Shown here: one piece after another, positions 5,672-6,864 of the stretch
How the letters are laid out: each line of letters starts with the position of its first letter
Numbering within the stretch: the stretch's first letter is position 1
NCBI RefSeq assembly: GCF_000963705.1
Contig: NZ_LAJY01000368.1
Coordinates: forward strand, 1-6,864
Origin: Elstera litoralis
GTDB lineage: Bacteria; Pseudomonadota; Alphaproteobacteria; Elsterales; Elsteraceae
Length of the DNA: 6,864 bases
Direction: 5' to 3'
Notes under the pieces: generated by a model
What the model was told of the DNA's origin: nothing
Databases searched by the model: none
What the model saw: only the letters and a program-made list of their open reading frames with translations
Translations under genes and position numbers: made by a program

Positions 5672-5700
5672 AGTATAGCACGGGTAGAGATAAAAATCAA
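5672..5700 (-). promoter_or_regulatory. Sigma70-type promoter of the recombinase operon
   Basis: On the minus strand TTGATT (5700-5695) and TATACT (5677-5672) are separated by exactly 17 bases. These match four of six and five of six positions of the -35 and -10 consensus. The predicted start of transcription is near 5665, leaving a leader of about 27 bases before ATG 5638. The surrounding DNA is AT-rich, as promoters of this class usually are. Confidence 0.7.
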
Positions 5701-5722
5701 GCATCTACAAAATAACCACATA

Positions 5723-5755
5723 TAAATGAAAAGAGGCGGTTCAATTGAACCGCCT
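5723..5755 (-). terminator. Intrinsic terminator of the DUF927 gene
   Basis: GGCGGTTCAA followed directly by TTGAACCGCC (5735-5754) is a perfect 20-bp inverted repeat, extended one pair by A5734/T5755. On the minus strand it begins 11 bases after the DUF927 stop codon and is followed by CTTTTCATTTA, giving a U-rich tail. It should end DUF927 transcription and separate it from the recombinase operon promoter just beyond. Confidence 0.85.
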
Positions 5756-5765
5756 TTCTGGAGAG

Positions 5766-6864
5766 TTATTTCAGAGAATCCATTTTAATCATGTGGTAAT
5801 AATGTCGGGCGGGTTTGGCGCTACCCTTTGTCGCGATCTGTTTTTGCTGTGCCTTGAGAGGATCACCCTTGCGTTCACTAACTAACGCACCCTGTTGATG
5901 CAGAAGCTTAAGCACCCGCTTGGCGGCAGATTTCCCGCCACAGATCACTTGTAGGCGCTTAGTACCCAACCCAACGATCCGATCACCTCCCTCGATCCAG
6001 AGAAGGCCGAGAGCCTTGGTCAGTTCAGCCTCATCATAGGCCTTGCCCTGCTCCACGCGGGTCATCTTGATGCGATTCTGAGACACATAGGCCTTCAAGG
6101 CAGCAAGACCATCGCGCTCCTTTTGGGCCCGTTTAGCCCGCAGGCGGAAATGATCCCGCTCGCATCGCAAGATAGCTTTGCGCAACTCCCGCCATGTCCA
6201 AGGCAACAGCCCAAACTTGATGGCAAGCCGCGCACCGAGATAGACGGTCGCAAAGCGTTCATGGAGGCGACCCCTGCCTTCATCGCACCCAAATTTCGCA
6301 CTTGCCCGCCGGATATACCGCTGCCGCCACCGTTCCAACTGCTCCCTGAGCCCAGCCTCATCATCCGCGCGGGCCTGAACCAACCGTTGCAGAAAAGCCT
6401 GAATGAGCGTGCCATAGTGCTCGGCACTGGCCTTTTTGAGATGATTGGAAAGTAAGGCCCCCGACTCGAACCCATGCAGGTTTTCGAACATTCCATCCGT
6501 TTTCTCGGGAAATGGAATGTCGATGGCACGGGCGTGGTGGGCATCGTCTACTGCCTCTCCTCCGGCCGTGAGGATTTCGTCGACGGTCAAATTGGTGGTG
6601 CCGAGAAAAATCGAGCGCCACGAACTCGGCCCATCGCCTGGCACTAAACGGCCTTTCTCTTCGCCGCCCGACAGTCGCATGACGGAAGCAGAAAAGGCGG
6701 CGGCCCGACTCTTACTTCCCTCAGCAAGAACCCTCGTTTCGTCAAGAGGAAGGAACATACCATTGTGCGAGGCTGCCAGTGCCTCGAGATTATTGGGGGT
6801 GTGATTCCAACTCTCACAATATCCAAGCAGGCGTTTAGGATCACCGCCCCAGACCGATCCGGCG
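5766..6864 (-). CDS. DUF927 domain P-loop ATPase/helicase-like protein, 5' part missing
   Basis: About 365 C-terminal residues are visible; the reading frame runs off the window edge, so the start and Walker A are not seen. The edge reads GSVWGGDPKRLLGYCESWN, then GMFLPLDET, a Walker B-like hydrophobic strand with Asp-Glu (codons 6738-6743); SIFLGTTN offers a sensor asparagine (6591-6593) and RAIDIPFP a candidate arginine finger (6528-6530). This order fits DUF927, a NTPase domain found in prophage and integrative-element primase/helicase-type proteins. A helical Arg/Lys-rich tail with a winged-helix-like segment (AAKRVLKLLHQQGALVSE) follows. Likely role is replication or maintenance of the resident element. 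Its moderate G+C (about 53-55% in sampled lines) differs from the cargo block, suggesting another origin. ATG 6758 is an internal Met, not the start. Confidence 0.85.
   Translation of the reverse strand, partial: AGSVWGGDPKRLLGYCESWNHTPNNLEALAASHNGMFLPLDETRVLAEGSKSRAAAFSASVMRLSGGEEKGRLVPGDGPSSWRSIFLGTTNLTVDEILTAGGEAVDDAHHARAIDIPFPEKTDGMFENLHGFESGALLSNHLKKASAEHYGTLIQAFLQRLVQARADDEAGLREQLERWRQRYIRRASAKFGCDEGRGRLHERFATVYLGARLAIKFGLLPWTWRELRKAILRCERDHFRLRAKRAQKERDGLAALKAYVSQNRIKMTRVEQGKAYDEAELTKALGLLWIEGGDRIVGLGTKRLQVICGGKSAAKRVLKLLHQQGALVSERKGDPLKAQQKQIATKGSAKPARHYYHMIKMDSLK

Noticed and set aside
5642..6819. Shared 11-mer AACTCTCACAA at about 5642 and 6809 as attachment repeats
   Set aside because: Short, and the second copy is inside the DUF927 coding frame; not convincing as att sites.
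1..6864. CRISPR array, tRNA or rRNA
   Set aside because: No regularly spaced repeats of array type and no cloverleaf or rRNA sequence recognised on either strand.

Overview
The window looks like accessory DNA from a GC-rich alphaproteobacterium. That placement is an inference from codon use, a DUF3768 gene (family common in Alphaproteobacteria) and general gene style; nothing here fixes a genus. No rRNA, tRNA, CRISPR array or core housekeeping gene was seen. Sampled coding lines between about 187 and 5640 run near 65% G+C. The two non-coding edges (1-180 and 5641-5760) are about 37% by hand count, and the DUF927 gene beyond them is about 53-55%. The centre therefore reads as an inserted cargo block.

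Layout, left to right: a possible 3' scrap of a plus-strand reading frame (2-94); a minus-strand pair made of a PD-(D/E)XK-type nuclease (774-1586) and a tightly coupled acidic 195-residue protein (187-774); a perfect 20-bp palindrome (1611-1630); a divergent XRE-type regulator on the plus strand (1690-2103); a convergent two-helix membrane protein on the minus strand (2096-2590); a repeat-rich 236-bp intergenic region; a WYL-domain regulator on the plus strand (2827-3849); and a minus-strand operon read in the order catalytic-core-only tyrosine recombinase (5048-5638), papain/C39-like cysteine peptidase (4536-5051), unknown 118-residue protein (4156-4512) and DUF3768 protein (3827-4159). A sigma70-like promoter (5672-5700) starts this operon. 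A strong intrinsic terminator (5723-5755) isolates it from the DUF927 ATPase gene (5766 to beyond the window end), whose 5' part is cut off.

How the genes may work together (inference): the XRE protein probably controls itself and the nuclease pair through the palindrome, like controller proteins of restriction systems, but no methyltransferase is present to protect host DNA. The WYL protein probably acts on the repeat-rich region between itself and the membrane-protein gene; WYL and XRE regulators often govern anti-phage or mobile-element genes. The recombinase operon couples a full set of tyrosine-recombinase catalytic residues to a peptidase and two small proteins. The DUF927 gene is a mobile-element-type ATPase. 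The best candidates for undescribed biology are the regulated nuclease plus acidic partner module and the recombinase-peptidase-DUF3768 operon.
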